NCBI RefSeq assembly: GCF_004352915.1
Contig: NZ_SJSY01000068.1
Coordinates: 124,001 to 188,000, forward strand
DNA: 64,000 nucleotides
Reading direction: 5' to 3'
Source of the DNA: Flavobacterium zhairuonense
GTDB taxonomy: Bacteria; Bacteroidota; Bacteroidia; Flavobacteriales; Flavobacteriaceae
The notes beneath the pieces are model-generated. The model saw only the letters and a list, made by a program, of their open reading frames with translations. It had not been told where the DNA came from and did no database searches. Shown here in pieces: positions 27,040 to 35,466 of the stretch (position 1 is the stretch's first letter; every line of letters begins with the position of its first letter). The position numbers and the translations under genes are program-made.

Positions 27040-30012
27040 ATGCAGAATAAAGGACTTATTAAATTTTTCGCAATTCTATTTGCATTGGTAAGTATTTACC
27101 AACTTTCATTCACTTTTGTGGCAAATAATGTCAAAGGTGAGGCTAAAGCTTTTGCAGGAGATAATCCTGATAAAGAGCTAAAATATTTAGATTCTATTGG
27201 TAAAGAGAAAGTATTTGATCTTGGTTTTACTGATTATACTTATAATGAAGTAAAAAACAAGCAACTTAATAAAGGTCTTGACTTAGAAGGAGGAATCAAC
27301 GTAATTCTTCAAATTTCTATTAAAGACGTTTTAAAAGGTTTGTCAAATAACTCTAAAAATCCAGTATTTAATAAATCATTAGCTGATGCAACTGCGAACT
27401 TAGAAGGAAATAAAACCTATTTAAATAAGTTTTTTGAAGCTTTTGAAGCAAATTCAAACGGAACTGTGAAGTTAGCTTCGCCAGATATTTTTGCAAACAG
27501 AAGTTTACAAGGAGAAGGTGGAATTGATTTTCAAATGACTGATGCGCAAGCTCAAAAAGTAATTAAAAGAAAAGTTGACGAGTCTGTAGAAAGTGCTTAT
27601 AAAGTATTAAGAGAGCGTATCGACAAATTTGGTGTAACACAACCAAACATTCAAAAATTAGGAGAAACAGGAAGAATCTTAGTTGAGCTTCCAGGTGCTA
27701 AGGATGTTGACAGAATCAAAAAATTATTGGGTGGAAAAGCTCAATTAGAGTTTTGGGAAACTTTCAAAATTGAAGAAATCGGAAACTTCTTAGTAGCTTC
27801 TAACGAGGCTTTGAAGAAAACTGAAATTAAGAAAACAGAAACTAAAGCTGTTGCTAAAGATTCATTGAATGCTTTATTGACTGATGCTAAAGATTCTGTA
27901 GATACTAAAAAAGGAAACAATCCATTATTTGACAAAATGATTGGTCAAGGTGGTGGACCAGTTTTGGGATATTTTGCTCCTAAAGATACTGCAACTGTTA
28001 ATGCTTATTTCAAAAGAGCAGATATCAGAGTTTTATTGGGTGCTGACCAACATTATGCAAAATTTGTTTGGAGCAAGCCAACGACTTTAAAAGATGCTAA
28101 AGGTAAAGAAGTTGAAGCAGTTGAATTGTATGCTTTAAAAGGAAACAGAGATAACACACCAGCTATGAGTGGAGGTGTTGTAACGGATGCAAAAGATACT
28201 TTTGACCAATTAGGAAAACCAGCTGTTTCTATGCAAATGAACAGCCAAGGTGCTAAAGTTTGGGAAGAATTGACTGGAAGAGCTTTTGCTCAAAAAGGTT
28301 ATATCGCGATTGTATTAGATGATATCGTTTATTCTGCTCCGGGTGTTACTAGCGGACCAATCGCTGGAGGAAGATCTGAAATTACAGGTTCTTTTGATGT
28401 TGCTGAAACTAAAGATTTAGCTAACGTATTAAATGCAGGTAAATTACCAGCTTCTGCAGATATTATTCAATCAACTGTTGTTGGACCATCTTTAGGTCAG
28501 GCTGCAATTGATGCTGGTACAATGTCTTCTGTAATTGGGTTTTTATTAGTTTGTGTTTGGATGGTATTCTATTATGGTAAAGCTGGTTGGTATGCAAACC
28601 TTGCATTATTATTGAACTTACTATTCTTATTCGGAATTATGGCAAGTTTTGGTTTTGTATTGACATTACCAGGTATCGCAGGTATCGTATTAACATTAGG
28701 AACTGCGGTAGATGCTAACATCATTATATATGAAAGAGCAAAAGAAGAATTGCGCGAAGGAAAATCACTTTCTGAAGCTGTTCAAGCTTCTTACGGATGG
28801 CATGGTGCAATGCGTTCTATTATTGATGCTAACGTAACTCACGTTTTAACTGGAGCTATCTTATTCATCTTTGGAACAGGACCTATTAAAGGTTTCGCAT
28901 TGACATTATTGATTGGTATCGTAACTTCATTGTTTACATCTATCTTTATTGCTAGAATTTTTATTGACAGAAACATTGCTGGAAAAGCTGATTTGACTTT
29001 CTGTACAAACATTACTAAAAACTGGTTTACTAATTTCCACTTTGATTTTATCAAAATCAAAAAATTCACTTATATCTTCTCTTCAATTGTAGTTGTAGTA
29101 AGTTTAGTTTCTATCTTCTTCGTTAACGGATTAGATGAAGGTGTTGATTTTGTTGGAGGTAGAACTTTCCAAGTTAAATTCGAAAAACCAATTGATGCAA
29201 CTGCAGTTTCAGATGAATTATCTGCAGCTTTCGGAACTCCAGTTGAAGCTAAAGTTTTAGGTGATGATGATCAATTGAAAATCACGACTAAATATAAAAT
29301 TAAAGAAGATGGTGTTGCTATTGATGAGGAAGTAAACCAAAAATTATACGCTGGATTACAGAAATATTTCCCAAATACTACTTATGATAAATTCATCAAC
29401 TCTTTTGATGGTAAAAAAGTAGGAGTATTGCAAGCTTCTAAAGTTGGAGCTTCTATTTCTGAAGATATCAAAACTAACTCTTACTGGGCAGTTCTTGGTG
29501 CAATGGCAGTTATTTTCTTATACTTAATGGTTTCTTTCCGTAAATGGCAATATTCATTAGGTGCAATTGCAGCTGTTGCGCATGACGTAATCTTTGTATT
29601 AGGAATTTACTCTTTATGCTATAAATTCATGCCTTTCCACATGGAAATGGATCAGCACTTTATCGCTGCGATTCTTACGGTAATTGGTTACTCTATGAAC
29701 GATACTGTAATTGTATTTGACAGAATTAGAGAATTTATCATCGGAAACCGTAAAGGAAGTTTTGAAGATATCGTAAACGCTTCGATTAATACTACATTAT
29801 CTAGAACATTGAATACGTCATTAATGATGATTATTGTATTGTTGACAATGTTCGTTTTTGGTGGTGAGTCAATTAGAGGATTTATCTTCGCTATGTTGAT
29901 TGGTATTATTGTAGGTACTTATTCTTCATTATTTATTGCGACGCCAGTATTGGTTGATACGATTTCAAGTGAAGATAAACACACAATTGAAGACAAACAC
30001 AATAAGGCTTAA
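27040..30012 (+). CDS. secDF: Fused protein translocase subunit SecDF
   Basis: A 990-residue fusion of SecD and SecF, the proton-driven accessory of the SecYEG translocon. The SecD half has an N-terminal helix, a long periplasmic region (about 30-480) with LNKGLDLEGGINVILQI (D1 motif) and LVELPGAKDVDRIKKLLGG, then helices from about 490 with GTAVDANIIIYERAKEEL (D4). The SecF half starts near 660 with FTYIFSSIVVVVSLVSIFF, GVDFVGGRTFQV and GYSMNDTVIVFDRIREF. The fused form is common in Bacteroidota. Internal codon use is even, with no sign of a frameshift. It is bounded by its own promoter and terminator. Confidence 0.95.
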   Translation: MQNKGLIKFFAILFALVSIYQLSFTFVANNVKGEAKAFAGDNPDKELKYLDSIGKEKVFDLGFTDYTYNEVKNKQLNKGLDLEGGINVILQISIKDVLKGLSNNSKNPVFNKSLADATANLEGNKTYLNKFFEAFEANSNGTVKLASPDIFANRSLQGEGGIDFQMTDAQAQKVIKRKVDESVESAYKVLRERIDKFGVTQPNIQKLGETGRILVELPGAKDVDRIKKLLGGKAQLEFWETFKIEEIGNFLVASNEALKKTEIKKTETKAVAKDSLNALLTDAKDSVDTKKGNNPLFDKMIGQGGGPVLGYFAPKDTATVNAYFKRADIRVLLGADQHYAKFVWSKPTTLKDAKGKEVEAVELYALKGNRDNTPAMSGGVVTDAKDTFDQLGKPAVSMQMNSQGAKVWEELTGRAFAQKGYIAIVLDDIVYSAPGVTSGPIAGGRSEITGSFDVAETKDLANVLNAGKLPASADIIQSTVVGPSLGQAAIDAGTMSSVIGFLLVCVWMVFYYGKAGWYANLALLLNLLFLFGIMASFGFVLTLPGIAGIVLTLGTAVDANIIIYERAKEELREGKSLSEAVQASYGWHGAMRSIIDANVTHVLTGAILFIFGTGPIKGFALTLLIGIVTSLFTSIFIARIFIDRNIAGKADLTFCTNITKNWFTNFHFDFIKIKKFTYIFSSIVVVVSLVSIFFVNGLDEGVDFVGGRTFQVKFEKPIDATAVSDELSAAFGTPVEAKVLGDDDQLKITTKYKIKEDGVAIDEEVNQKLYAGLQKYFPNTTYDKFINSFDGKKVGVLQASKVGASISEDIKTNSYWAVLGAMAVIFLYLMVSFRKWQYSLGAIAAVAHDVIFVLGIYSLCYKFMPFHMEMDQHFIAAILTVIGYSMNDTVIVFDRIREFIIGNRKGSFEDIVNASINTTLSRTLNTSLMMIIVLLTMFVFGGESIRGFIFAMLIGIIVGTYSSLFIATPVLVDTISSEDKHTIEDKHNKA

Positions 30013-30034
30013 TTAAAACCTTGTTTTTAAATAG

Positions 30035-30069
30035 AAAAAGATCCAGTGAAAACTGGATCTTTTTTTTTG
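30035..30069 (+). terminator. Terminator after secDF
   Basis: AAAAAGATCCAGT (30035-30047) pairs perfectly with ACTGGATCTTTTT across a GAAA tetraloop, followed by more T residues. A textbook intrinsic terminator. Confidence 0.93.
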
Positions 30070-30240
30070 TGCCATAATATAATATTTGAGTCTTTTGTTT
30101 TTAAGTAGAATTGTATCTGTAAGTTTAGATTAAAATCTCACTAAAAGAAATTTGTTTTTCTTCGTTTCCAGTTTAAATTGGATTTGATCAAACGTTTGAA
30201 TGCGGTTTGGCAATAAGAGCTTTTGAAAACAAAAACTTCT

Positions 30241-30320
30241 AGTCTAGCCCCGATGGGAGCGGCATCCTTTTTATCCGCTTTTTTGAGGATAAAAAGATAT
30301 AGCGGACAGCGGGACAATAC
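30241..30320. repeat. Structured intergenic repeat element
   Basis: The 466-nt gap 30013-30478 holds no gene. Its centre has TAGCCCCGATGGGAGCGGC (30245-30263), a stem ATCCTTTTTATCC (30264-30276) with GGATAAAAAGAT (30287-30298), and AGCGGACAGCGGGAC (30301-30315). It is G+C-richer than its surroundings. I recall similar elements between genes in Flavobacteriaceae but cannot verify this here. Confidence 0.6.
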
Positions 30321-30422
30321 TTCTTTTGAAAAGATAAATTTCTGCTTCTAAATAATTCGGTAAGTAAGAGAAATTGCTAAGGCATTTAGAATGATGTGTT
30401 TTTTTGAAAGGAAAACCTTATT

Positions 30423-30464
30423 ACAAAAAAAAGCCCAATATTTTTAAATATTGGGCTTTTTTGT
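30423..30464. terminator. Bidirectional terminator downstream of lgt
   Basis: AAGCCCAATATTT pairs with AAATATTGGGCTT around 30431-30458, with A-runs before and T-runs after. It would stop lgt transcription on the minus strand and any read-through from secDF. Confidence 0.87.
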
Positions 30465-30478
30465 AATTATTTGATTTT

Positions 30479-31411
30479 TTAAGATGTTGCTAAAGGATTT
30501 CTTTGTGCTCTAATGATGAAGAAAAGGCCGATAACAATAAAAGGTATGCTTAGCCATTGCCCGGTTGAGAAATAGCCTAATTCGCTCTCAAAACCGCCTT
30601 GGCTCTCTTTTACGAATTCAACAATAAAACGTACAACAAACAAAAGAACTAAAAACAATCCAAAAAGATAGCCTGATTTAAGCCTTGCGTTTGTTTTCCA
30701 ATATAAGAAGAATAAAATTGCAAATACAAAAATGTAGCAAAATGCTTCGTATAATTGTGTTGGGTGTTTTGCTGGAACTTGCGCTAGTAAATCGGCAAAT
30801 TTTGGATCATGTGCGATTGCGTTATAAGCATCTTTTGGGTTAGCAATTCCAGTTTTCTGTACAGCATCATTTTTAGTGAATGTGTCATGTAAAAAACGAA
30901 TTCCGAAAGCAGATGTTGTTTCGTGCCCGATGATTTCAGAATTGAAAAAGTTTCCTAAACGAACAAAAATAGCACCGCTCGCAACTGGAATAACAACACG
31001 ATCTAAAATCCATAACAAAGGACGTTTTAAAATCATTTTGCTATAGAAATACATTGCTACAATGATTGAAATTGCTGCCCCATGACTTGCTAGACCTTGA
31101 TAACCTGTGAATTCGAATTTTGGTTCAAATCTGAAAGGAAGAATGATTTCTAGTAAATGGTTTCTGAAATATTCCCAGTCGTAAAAGAAAACATGCCCTA
31201 AACGCGCACCGGCTAAAGTAGCAAGAACCGTCCAAACAAATAAAGAATCCAGTTTGTCAAGTGATTCGTTTTCGCGTTCAAAAATCTTTTTCATTAGGTA
31301 CCATCCTAAACCAAAAGCAATTACGAACATTAAACTGTAATAGCGAATCATAAAAAATCCTAAATCGATTCCTTCTGAAGGATTCCAAACCATGTTTAAG
31401 GCGTGTGTCAT
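30479..31411 (-). CDS. lgt: Prolipoprotein diacylglyceryl transferase
   Basis: A 310-residue inner-membrane enzyme with about seven hydrophobic helices, which moves diacylglycerol from phosphatidylglycerol to the lipobox Cys of prolipoproteins. The family signature is visible as FVRLGNFFNSEIIG (about residues 149-162). GARLGHVFFYDWEYF carries the conserved upstream Arg, and KHPTQLYEAF the late motif. The central loop (about 165-215) is longer than in E. coli. ATG 31411 gives MTHALNMVW; ATG 31393 is an alternative. yidD and cysS lie upstream on the same strand with short gaps, so the three may form an operon. Its substrates include the lipoproteins at 44152 and 60751. Confidence 0.93.
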   Translation of the reverse strand: MTHALNMVWNPSEGIDLGFFMIRYYSLMFVIAFGLGWYLMKKIFERENESLDKLDSLFVWTVLATLAGARLGHVFFYDWEYFRNHLLEIILPFRFEPKFEFTGYQGLASHGAAISIIVAMYFYSKMILKRPLLWILDRVVIPVASGAIFVRLGNFFNSEIIGHETTSAFGIRFLHDTFTKNDAVQKTGIANPKDAYNAIAHDPKFADLLAQVPAKHPTQLYEAFCYIFVFAILFFLYWKTNARLKSGYLFGLFLVLLFVVRFIVEFVKESQGGFESELGYFSTGQWLSIPFIVIGLFFIIRAQRNPLATS

Positions 31412-31477
31412 GTAGTATTATGTTTTGTATTAATTGTAAAAATAAATATTTAAAGCCGAGTTCCTCTTTATAAAAAG

Positions 31478-31717
31478 TTAATGTTTGTGTGAACATTTCT
31501 TTTCTGGAACGGGATCATAGCCAGTTCTTCCCCAAGGATGACAGCTCATAATACGCTTCATCCCGAGATAACCTCCATAAAATAATCCGTGTTTTTGAAG
31601 GGCTTCGATCATGTAACTTGAACATGTAGGCTCAAATCGGCAGGACGCTGGTGTAAATGGCGAAATGGCGGTTTGATAAAAGCGCACTAATAAAACAAAT
31701 GGAGTGATTGCTTTCAT
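31478..31717 (-). CDS. yidD: Membrane protein insertion efficiency factor YidD
   Basis: A 79-residue protein that is a full match to the small YidD family: [20 protein letters not shown] with the N-terminal amphipathic helix, the conserved [11 protein letters not shown], and [13 protein letters not shown] near the C-terminus. Three conserved Cys residues are present, and the tail KKCSHKH adds a fourth plus histidines. YidD lies at the inner-membrane surface and aids YidC/Sec-dependent insertion. The gene is usually beside rnpA/yidC; here it sits 20 nt from cysS and 66 nt from lgt, as in other Bacteroidota. Confidence 0.92.
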   Translation of the reverse strand: MKAITPFVLLVRFYQTAISPFTPASCRFEPTCSSYMIEALQKHGLFYGGYLGMKRIMSCHPWGRTGYDPVPEKKCSHKH

Positions 31718-31737
31718 GGTTTTATGAAATGACTTTT

Positions 31738-33216
31738 TTAAATAGAAAAGCTGGTGCCTTCTTTTCCGTCTTTCAATTGGATGCCTAAAGCGATCAATTG
31801 ATCACGGATTTGGTCAGAAAGTGCGAAGTTTTTATCTGCTCTGGCTTGATTTCTCATTGCGATTAGCATATTTACAACGCCTTCTAATTTATCGTTATTG
31901 CTGTCAGAGCCTTTTTCATCGCTTAAGCCTAAAACATCAAATACAAAAGCATTGATTGCTGTTGTAAATGTTTTTAGATCTTCGGAAGAAATGGTTTCTT
32001 TTCCATCTTTCAATAAATTAATATAACGAACGCCTTCAAATAATTGAGCAATTAAAATTGGTGTATTAAAGTCGTCGTTCATGGCGTCGTAGCACAATTG
32101 TTTCCAAGCTTCAACATCAATAGAACTTGAACTTCCTGCAACAATATTTGGCAATGCATCAAGCGCTTCCATTAATCTTTTGTATCCTTTTTCAGCAGCG
32201 GTAATGGCGTCATCAGAGAAATCCAAAATACTTCTATAATGTGCTTGCAACATGAAAAAACGAGTCACAGAAGCTGAAAATGCTTTGCTTAGAATGGTAT
32301 TGTCTCCACTTAAAATTTCGCCTGGTAAAATATTATTTCCAGTAGATTTAGCCATTTTCTTTCCGTTTAAGGTAAGCATATTGGCGTGCATCCAGTAATT
32401 TACTGGAGATTGTCCTGTGCAAGCTTCATTTTGTGCAATTTCGCATTCGTGGTGAGGGAATTTTAGATCCATTCCGCCTCCATGAATGTCAAAATGATTT
32501 CCTAAGTATTTTGTACTCATTGCTGTACATTCTAAGTGCCAGCCCGGAAAACCGTCGCTCCAAGGCGAAGGCCATCTCATGATATGTTCTGGTTCAGCTT
32601 TTTTCCAAAGTGCGAAATCCTGAGGATTTCTCTTGTCAGATTGTCCGTCTAGATCGCGAGTATTGGCAAGCATATCTTCAATATTACGGCCACTTAAAAT
32701 ACCGTAATTATTAGTCTCATTGTATTTTACAACATCAAAATAAACCGATCCGTTGGCAACATATCCAATTCCTTTGTCAATGATTTTTTTGATGATTTCG
32801 ATTTGTTCAATAATATGGCCAGTTGCAGTTGGCTCGATGCTTGGTGGCAAAAAGTTAAAGGATTTTAGAATATCGTGAAAGTCAACAGTATAGCGCTGTA
32901 CAACTTCCATAGGCTCTAATTGCTCTAAACGTGCTTTTTTGGCAATTTTATCCTCACCTTCATCAACATCATCCACAATATGTCCTACGTCAGTGATATT
33001 TCGAACGTAACGAACTTTATAATCCAAATGAAGAAAATACCTAAAGATTACGTCAAAAGACATAAAAGTTCTTACGTTTCCTAAATGAACATTGCTATAT
33101 ACTGTAGGTCCACAAACATACATTCCAACATTTCCTTCATGGATTGGTTTGAAATCTTCTTTTTCACCCGAAAGTGAATTGTATATTTTAAGCGGTTGCG
33201 TTGTATATAAAGGCAT
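31738..33216 (-). CDS. cysS: Cysteinyl-tRNA synthetase
   Basis: A 492-residue class I aminoacyl-tRNA synthetase. The HIGH-type motif appears in [20 protein letters not shown] (about residues 34-53) and the KMSKS-type loop as KKMAKSTGN (about 289-297). Zinc ligands are in MYVCGPTVY and the later WHLECTAMS and [11 protein letters not shown] regions. The C-terminal DALR-like helical region ends near [19 protein letters not shown]. It charges tRNA-Cys. The leader upstream of the start contains a GTTTAATCG-type repeat shared exactly with the upstream region of the next gene. Confidence 0.95.
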   Translation of the reverse strand: MPLYTTQPLKIYNSLSGEKEDFKPIHEGNVGMYVCGPTVYSNVHLGNVRTFMSFDVIFRYFLHLDYKVRYVRNITDVGHIVDDVDEGEDKIAKKARLEQLEPMEVVQRYTVDFHDILKSFNFLPPSIEPTATGHIIEQIEIIKKIIDKGIGYVANGSVYFDVVKYNETNNYGILSGRNIEDMLANTRDLDGQSDKRNPQDFALWKKAEPEHIMRWPSPWSDGFPGWHLECTAMSTKYLGNHFDIHGGGMDLKFPHHECEIAQNEACTGQSPVNYWMHANMLTLNGKKMAKSTGNNILPGEILSGDNTILSKAFSASVTRFFMLQAHYRSILDFSDDAITAAEKGYKRLMEALDALPNIVAGSSSSIDVEAWKQLCYDAMNDDFNTPILIAQLFEGVRYINLLKDGKETISSEDLKTFTTAINAFVFDVLGLSDEKGSDSNNDKLEGVVNMLIAMRNQARADKNFALSDQIRDQLIALGIQLKDGKEGTSFSI

Positions 33217-33237
33217 ATTCTTTTTGCTGTTTAATCG

Positions 33238-33264
33238 TTTAATTGTTGATTTGTTTAATCGTTT
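33238..33264. repeat. 27-nt direct repeat, copy 1 of 2
   Basis: The sequence starting TTTAATTGTTGATTTGTTTA at 33238 is identical over 27 nt to 33654-33680. The two copies flank the frameshifted four-helix-bundle gene. Both belong to the wider GTTTAATCG repeat family. Confidence 0.8.
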
Positions 33265-33277
33265 TTATCAACATTCT

Positions 33278-33642
33278 TTATTCTTGTGAAAGATAATATT
33301 TTTTTAGATTATTTATTTGATTGCAGATTTTTTCAATTTTTTCTCTTGATGCTATATATTCTGTTTCTGAAACATAATTTAAATCTTTTGAAATAATTAA
33401 ATGATTTAAAGTTTCCATGGCAGATGAATAAGAAATCGTCAGAAAATGCGCTTTATCCTTATTCGTGCTTCTTGAAGTTCCTTCTGCAATATTTGTTGCA
33501 ATTGATGATTAGCTTCTTTTATTTGGGAAGTTATTCCGAACAATTCATTTGATGGAAATTTAGTAGTTAATTTATAAATATCCAAAATAAACATTCTTGC
33601 ATTTTGCCAAACTTCAAGCTTTTCAAATGAAAAAACATACAT
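33278..33642 (-). pseudogene. Frameshifted four-helix-bundle (S23/IVP-type) protein gene
   Basis: Reading from ATG 33642 gives FEKLEVWQNARMFILDIYKL, KFPSNELFGITSQIKEANH, the start of a four-helix-bundle protein related to 23S rRNA intervening-sequence proteins. At about 33504-33508 the family sequence continues in another frame: IATNIAEGTSRSTNKDK, then FLTISYSSAMETLNHLI and a stop at 33278-33280. One base appears to be missing (CAT-CA-ATT where CAT-nCA-ATT is expected). The unshifted frame ends early at 33439. Restoring one base gives ~121 residues, the usual length. It is either a recent pseudogene or an assembly error. Confidence 0.8.
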
Positions 33643-33739
33643 TTTTTATTCTGTTTAATTGTTGATTTGTTTAATCGTTTAATCGAAATTTAGACTTAGT
33701 GATGAAGCGATTAAACAAATTAACGATTTACCGATTAAA
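33643..33739. repeat. Inverted GTTTAATCG repeats, including copy 2 of the 27-nt direct repeat
   Basis: The gap holds forward arms (TTTAATTGTTGATTTG from 33654, GTTTAATCGTTTAATCG) and reverse arms (GCGATTAAACAAATTAACG, CCGATTAAAC) that could form a long imperfect hairpin between folE and the four-helix-bundle gene. 33654-33680 is identical to 33238-33264. Confidence 0.75.
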
Positions 33740-34411
33740 CTAAAATTGAGTATCCAGTTTAATGTAATCCAAAAATTCTCTTTTCGTTTGAGGTTCTTTG
33801 AATTTTCCACCGAATTCAGATGTTACTGTACTGCTTTCAATGTCTTTAATTCCTCTTGAATTTACGCAAAGGTGTTTTGCATCGATAACACAAGCCACAT
33901 CTTCTGTTCCTAAAGCTTTTTGAAGTTCTTGAACAATCTGCATAGTTAAACGCTCTTGTACTTGAGGTCTTTTTGCATAATATTCAACGATACGGTTCAT
34001 TTTTGACAAACCAATAACGCGTCCGCTTGAGATATAAGCTACGTGAGCACGCCCAATGATTGGCAATAAATGATGTTCGCAAGTAGAATAAACCGTAATG
34101 TTTTTTTCTACCAACATTTCTCCATATTTGTAATTGTTGTCAAAAGTTGAGGCTTTTGGCTGTTTTGCAGGGTTTAAACCGCCAAAAATTTCTTTTACAA
34201 ACATTTTAGCAACTCGGTTTGGAGTTCCTTTTATGCTGTCGTCTGTTAAATCCATTCCAAGAGTTTGAAGAATGTTTTCAACATCTTTTTTAATTTTTTC
34301 TATTTTTTCTTCATCAGTTATGTCAAAAGCGTCCGCTCTTAAAGGGTTTTTTGCATTACTGCTGAAATGACTGTCACCTATTTCGTCTAAAAAATCTTCG
34401 TTGTTTATCAT
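33740..34411 (-). CDS. folE: GTP cyclohydrolase I
   Basis: A 223-residue type I enzyme that converts GTP to dihydroneopterin triphosphate, the first step of tetrahydrofolate synthesis. The zinc and substrate motif VYSTCEHHLLPIIGRAHVAY (about residues 107-126) has the ligand Cys and His. LSKMNRIVEYYAKRPQVQER follows, and CVIDAKHLCVNSRGI carries the second ligand Cys. The N-terminus has ~40 extra charged residues, usual in this phylum. The leader to the next gene is 168 nt with no clear promoter match. It is separated from cysS by the four-helix-bundle pseudogene. Confidence 0.95.
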   Translation of the reverse strand: MINNEDFLDEIGDSHFSSNAKNPLRADAFDITDEEKIEKIKKDVENILQTLGMDLTDDSIKGTPNRVAKMFVKEIFGGLNPAKQPKASTFDNNYKYGEMLVEKNITVYSTCEHHLLPIIGRAHVAYISSGRVIGLSKMNRIVEYYAKRPQVQERLTMQIVQELQKALGTEDVACVIDAKHLCVNSRGIKDIESSTVTSEFGGKFKEPQTKREFLDYIKLDTQF

Positions 34412-34579
34412 TAAAAACTACTATTATAATGGGTATATCTTTTTAAGGCGGTAAAGATAATTAATAAATAGGAAACCTTTTCTATGGTTTTTATTATTTA
34501 ATCGATCCTTTTTGGATATAATCTAAATTAATGCGGATTAAATGTGTTTTGGTCCAACGTTTTTCGTTATAGATTTTTA

Positions 34580-35332
34580 TTAATTGAAAAAAATGGCATA
34601 AGTACGTATGAAATCAATTGAAAAATCTGCAAATGCAAATTTGTGAGTAGAGTTGGTTTCTCCAGGAGGAAATTTTTTCGCAGACTGATATTTTGCTATT
34701 TCGCTTTCTGGACTTGTAAAACCGTAATTATATGCTGTTGCATAAAATCTGATTTTGTCTTGAGTGGTTTTGAAAGCAATATTTTGATATTTATATTCAG
34801 CGACAAACCAAAATACTTTTAGGTATCTTAATTGCCATTGAAAATTTTCTAATCGGGTTATTCTTTCTTTTCGAGCTTCTTTTTCATTTTTATTTTGGAT
34901 GATAATCCATTGATAAGATTTTAGACTTTCGGTACTAGCAACATAATTTTCTAAGTTTTCTAAAAATGAAGGTTTCATCTGAAAATAACCAGTTGAGAAA
35001 TCAGATGCTTCTTTTCCCTTATTTACATATAAAATTCTGTTTGAAGACGTTTCCAGGTAATCAGAATAAGAATCATATCTAAGAATTTCTGGAAAAGGAA
35101 TAGATAAAATTTGTGCTTTTTCGGTTGTATCGAGTTCTAAGTCTATAAATTTCTTTTTCTTTTTTAATAATGAAACAGCGCGATTCATTTCTTTTCGGTA
35201 ATATTCGATGCCTTCACTTTTGAGATTAAAAGCAAATCTGATTTTAGAATCGTACACTGCATCGTTGTTATTTTTGTTTACAGCGAATGCAGATAGTAGA
35301 AATAGAAATAATATTACAGTTAACTTTTTCAT
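34580..35332 (-). CDS. Exported protein with lysozyme/lytic-transglycosylase-like motifs
   Basis: A 250-residue protein counted from ATG 35332 (MKKLTVILFLFLLSAFAV, a signal peptide); an earlier in-frame start at 35428 would add a non-signal extension. IPFPEILRYDSYSDYLET has a Glu (about 82) in the position of a transglycosylase catalytic acid. It is followed by DFSTGYFQMKPSF (111-123), resembling the S-x-G-x-x-Q-x-x-P turn of SLT-type domains. RFYATAYNYGF (about 213) resembles the later AYNxG motif. It is therefore a possible peptidoglycan-active enzyme. This is motif-level inference; I do not recognise a named family. Confidence 0.55.
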   Translation of the reverse strand: MKKLTVILFLFLLSAFAVNKNNNDAVYDSKIRFAFNLKSEGIEYYRKEMNRAVSLLKKKKKFIDLELDTTEKAQILSIPFPEILRYDSYSDYLETSSNRILYVNKGKEASDFSTGYFQMKPSFLENLENYVASTESLKSYQWIIIQNKNEKEARKERITRLENFQWQLRYLKVFWFVAEYKYQNIAFKTTQDKIRFYATAYNYGFTSPESEIAKYQSAKKFPPGETNSTHKFAFADFSIDFIRTYAIFFN

Positions 35333-35408
35333 GTTAAAAGCCTTTATGTCTATGGCTAAATTACTAATAATCAAATGATATAAAGGTTGTTTTGAAGTTG
35401 TTTTCAAA

Positions 35409-35448
35409 AAAAAAATCTGTTTCAACAATAAGCTGAAACAGATTTTTA
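35409..35448 (-). terminator. Terminator after the aminotransferase gene
   Basis: AAAATCTGTTTCA pairs with TGAAACAGATTTT around 35411-35447 with a short loop; the A-run at 35406-35414 gives the minus-strand T-run. It lies between the aminotransferase and exported-protein genes, which argues against an operon. Confidence 0.83.
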
Positions 35449-35466
35449 TAATAAGAAGTTTAATTT

